Below are positions 6,174-8,170 of a stretch of 8,170 bases of DNA, piece after piece (the stretch's first letter is position 1; the number at the start of each line of letters is the position of its first letter). The DNA is from Coneutiohabitans thermophilus (GTDB lineage: Bacteria; Zhuqueibacterota; Zhuqueibacteria; Zhuqueibacterales; Zhuqueibacteraceae), in NCBI GenBank assembly GCA_034505235.1, contig JAPDQY010000201.1, forward strand, positions 1-8,170, given 5' to 3'. The position numbers were made by a program, and so were the translations under genes. The notes beneath the pieces are model-generated. The model made no database searches and was not told the DNA's origin. It saw nothing but the letters and a program-made list of their open reading frames with translations.

Positions 6174-7115
6174 ATGAAAATTGCCCACATCTCTGATCTT
6201 CACATCTGTGTGGAGAACAAGCCGGAAAATCTCATCAAAACGCGACGGCTGCTGGAGTGGGTGCTGGCCCGCGGTTGCGATCACCTCATCATCTCCGGCG
6301 ACGTCAGCCATGATGCCTGCGCGGCGGACTTTGAAGCCCTGCGCGGGCTGCTCGACGAATACGGGCTGCTGGACTGGCGCCGCCTCACCATGGTCATCGG
6401 CAATCACGACATCTTTGGCGGCATTTACCTCGCCACCGACATCCCCGACTTTCCCGACCGCTGCCGCCGCACCAATTACACGGAACGGGTGCTGCAATTC
6501 GCCCGCTGGTTTTCCGAAGCCTTCCACCATACCCAACAACCCCTGGCCCCCCTGCCCTTTCCCTTTGTCAAAATACTCGATGAAGCTGTGATCTTCGGCG
6601 CCAACTCCATCGCCCCCTATTCGCCCCTGACCAACATCATGGCCGCCAAAGGCAGGCTGGCCGGCCGCGAGTTGGCGCAGCTCAAGCGTCTCATGACTGC
6701 GCACCGCCACAGCCACAAGCCCAAGCTGGTCGTGCTGCATCATCAATTTCGTTCGCGTTTCATGGCCCCGCCACCGCTGCGCAGCACGGTGGAAACGGTG
6801 TGGGACTTTTTGAATTTTCACTTCAACAAACTCTACACCAAAAGCCAGTTGCTCAGGCTGTTTGCCGAGCAGCGCGTTGACCTTGTGCTGCATGGTCACA
6901 TTCATGTCAATGCCGGGTATGAGATCAACGGGGTGCGTTTTCTCAACGGGGGCGGATCACTTGAGGGCGGCCGCGCGCATGAGTTGCAGAGCAACTTTAT
7001 CGCGATCGAGCAGGGAAACGTTGTGGTGAGCACCGAGTCCTGCCTGGTGGAGAGGCTGCCCCGCCGTCCAGCCTGGCTGGCACAGCGCTGGCAGCCGGAA
7101 TATGCGATCGGTTGA
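6174..7115 (+). CDS. Calcineurin-like metallophosphoesterase
   Basis: A 313-residue binuclear-metal phosphoesterase of the calcineurin-like superfamily, hydrolysing a phosphomonoester or phosphodiester. All metal-binding blocks are present in order: SDLHI (Asp8, His10), SGDVSHD (Asp43), IGNHDIFGG (Asn77, His78), LHHQF (His189-His190) and the C-terminal HGHIHVN (His242, His244). The first strand starts directly at the initiator (MKIAHISDLH), which favours the ATG at 6174. GGAGGG (6165-6170) lies 3 bases upstream, slightly close but convincing; an in-frame ATG at 6144 has less support. No signal peptide, so it is cytoplasmic. It is followed after 17 bases by transferase B and is probably cotranscribed with it. 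Relatives include cyclic-nucleotide, UDP-diacylglucosamine (LpxH) and nucleotide-sugar hydrolases; context suggests a role in glycan or nucleotide-sugar metabolism, but the substrate cannot be assigned. Confidence 0.85.
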   Translation: MKIAHISDLHICVENKPENLIKTRRLLEWVLARGCDHLIISGDVSHDACAADFEALRGLLDEYGLLDWRRLTMVIGNHDIFGGIYLATDIPDFPDRCRRTNYTERVLQFARWFSEAFHHTQQPLAPLPFPFVKILDEAVIFGANSIAPYSPLTNIMAAKGRLAGRELAQLKRLMTAHRHSHKPKLVVLHHQFRSRFMAPPPLRSTVETVWDFLNFHFNKLYTKSQLLRLFAEQRVDLVLHGHIHVNAGYEINGVRFLNGGGSLEGGRAHELQSNFIAIEQGNVVVSTESCLVERLPRRPAWLAQRWQPEYAIG

Positions 7116-7132
7116 TCGGTTGAGCAGTGAGC

Positions 7133-8143
7133 ATGAGTGGGGAGATGACGACTGGCAAAAAGATTCTGTTCGTCTGTGGCTCGCTGAACCAGACCACGAT
7201 GATGCATCAGATCGCGCAGGCCCTGCCCGAATGCCAGGCTTTTTTCACGCCCTACTACAGCGACGGCCTACTTGGCTGGTTGAGTAAAACAGGCGCGCTG
7301 GATTTCACCATCCTGGCGGGGCAGGCCCGTGCCGCCACACTCGCTTATCTGGCCGAACATCGTCTGCGCCGCGATGACGGCGGCCGGCAGCAGCAGCAGT
7401 ATGATCTGGCGGTCACGTGTTCGGATCTCATCATTCCCCGCAATCTCCGGCGCCTGCCGATCATCCTGGTGCAGGAGGGCATGACCGAGCCGGAAAATCT
7501 GATCTTTCATATGGTCCGGGTGTTGCGTTTGCCGCGGTACCTGGCCAACACCGCCATGACCGGCCTGTCGCATGCCTATCAAAAATTCTGTGTGGCTTCC
7601 GAAGGCTATCGCGAGCTGTTCATCCGCAAAGGTGTCGCGCCCGACAAAATTGCCGTCACCGGCCTCCCCAATTTCGATAATGCCGAGCAGTTTCGGCACA
7701 ATGATTTCCCGCTGCGCGGTTACGTGCTGGCATTGACTTCGGCGCGGCGCGAGACCTTCAAATACGAGAATCGTCCGGCGTTCATCCGGCGGGCGCTGGC
7801 GCTGGCACAGGGCCGGCAGTTGCTGTTCAAACTGCATCCCAACGAAAATCATGCACGGGCCCGCCGCGAAATCACCCGTCTGGCACCGCAGGCACTCATT
7901 TTCACCGCGGGCAACACCAATCACATGATTGCCAATTGTGAAGTGATGGTGACCCGCTATTCCTCGGCCGTCTACATTGCGCTGGCGCTCGGCAAGGAGG
8001 TACATGCCGACCTCGACCGGGCAGTGTTGGAACAGCTGGCCCCCCTGCAAAACGGCGGCACTTCCGCACAGCGGATCGCCGCGATTTGCAGGAGTTACTT
8101 GAACAACCCGCAAGAGCATTGCTTTGCCCCCGGCCATGCGTAA
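7133..8143 (+). CDS. GT-B-like surface-glycan transferase, paralogue B
   Basis: A 336-residue paralogue of the transferase encoded at 4893-5930. Over about 312 aligned columns I count about 198 identities (near 63%) with a single one-residue insertion. Shared blocks are ILFVCGSLNQTT (11-22), VTCSDLIIP (94-102), ILVQEGMTEPEN (111-122), KFCVASEGY (151-159), TGLPNFDN (176-183), FKLHPNE (232-238), VTRYSSAVYIALAL (273-286) and APLQNGGTSA. A short four-Gln run (86-89) marks the insertion. Possible starts are a GTG at 7127 and ATGs at 7133 and 7145. The 7145 start aligns exactly with paralogue A, but GGGGAG then directly abuts it with no spacer, so 7133 is listed with moderate certainty. It follows the phosphoesterase by 17 bases and overlaps the next gene by 8. 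The predicted role is transfer of an activated sugar or alditol phosphate, with the acceptor unknown. Confidence 0.72.
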   Translation: MSGEMTTGKKILFVCGSLNQTTMMHQIAQALPECQAFFTPYYSDGLLGWLSKTGALDFTILAGQARAATLAYLAEHRLRRDDGGRQQQQYDLAVTCSDLIIPRNLRRLPIILVQEGMTEPENLIFHMVRVLRLPRYLANTAMTGLSHAYQKFCVASEGYRELFIRKGVAPDKIAVTGLPNFDNAEQFRHNDFPLRGYVLALTSARRETFKYENRPAFIRRALALAQGRQLLFKLHPNENHARARREITRLAPQALIFTAGNTNHMIANCEVMVTRYSSAVYIALALGKEVHADLDRAVLEQLAPLQNGGTSAQRIAAICRSYLNNPQEHCFAPGHA

Positions 8144-8170
8144 TGGCTTCCTGATCGTCGGCCTGGGCTC
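8136..8170 (+). CDS. Probable Gfo/Idh/MocA-family oxidoreductase, N-terminal fragment cut by window edge
   Basis: An ATG at 8136 overlaps the end of transferase B by 8 bases and opens MRNGFLIVGLGS before the window ends. This is the beta-strand and glycine-rich turn that begins NAD(P)-dependent Gfo/Idh/MocA sugar oxidoreductases, commonly continuing GSIGRRH. Such enzymes are frequent in surface-sugar loci, and the overlap suggests translational coupling. Only 11 complete codons are visible, so another Rossmann-fold dehydrogenase is possible. Confidence 0.5.
   Translation, partial: MRNGFLIVGLG

Noticed and set aside
6078..6905. Minus-strand open frame opposite the metallophosphoesterase
   Set aside because: The plus strand carries every metallophosphoesterase motif in order; the antisense translation resembles no family and has no convincing ribosome site.
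7390..7401. CAG repeat run in transferase B as a phase-variation tract
   Set aside because: Four triplet units only change Gln number without shifting the frame, so an on/off switch is unlikely.
1..8170. CRISPR array, tRNA, rRNA, insertion sequence or integrase
   Set aside because: No regularly spaced repeats, no clover-leaf candidates and no transposase-like or integrase-like proteins were seen on either strand.

Overview
The window is about 8.2 kb of gene-dense bacterial DNA with roughly 55-65% G+C. It is mostly a surface-carbohydrate biosynthesis locus. A KdsC-like phosphatase and a CMP-sugar-type cytidylyltransferase suggest a Gram-negative-type cell envelope, but no marker here fixes the phylum. 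A run of 10 Ns inside one gene and an abrupt compositional join near base 235 look like draft or metagenomic scaffolding, so the extreme left end may not belong to the same genome.

Layout. Bases 1-238 hold the Rossmann-domain fragment of a zinc-type medium-chain dehydrogenase in very G+C-rich DNA (184 of the first 240 bases by my count). It stops abruptly at the end of the next gene. Bases 239-5930 form a six-gene minus-strand operon. In transcription order it encodes a GT-B-like transferase (A), an SpsF-family cytidylyltransferase, the N-terminal and C-terminal halves of a split transketolase, a class III PLP aminotransferase containing the assembly gap, and a KdsC-like HAD phosphatase. The first four genes are coupled by overlaps or a 3-base spacer. 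Bases 5931-6173 are a divergent regulatory region. Rightward from it run a calcineurin-like metallophosphoesterase, a paralogue (B) of transferase A (about 63% identity by hand alignment), and the first codons of a likely Gfo/Idh/MocA oxidoreductase cut by the window edge.

How the genes may work together (inference). The split transketolase, aminotransferase, phosphatase and cytidylyltransferase look like a compact route to an unusual amino or keto sugar. Carbon-skeleton formation by two-carbon transfer would be followed by amination, dephosphorylation and activation as a CMP-sugar. The two paralogous transferases are candidates for adding it to a glycan. No KdsA/NeuB-type condensing enzyme, which normally accompanies KdsC-like and CMP-sugar enzymes, is present in the window. 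The transketolase N-half also departs from usual substrate-pocket motifs. This split-transketolase CMP-sugar cassette is the most interesting content here; its product cannot be read from sequence alone.
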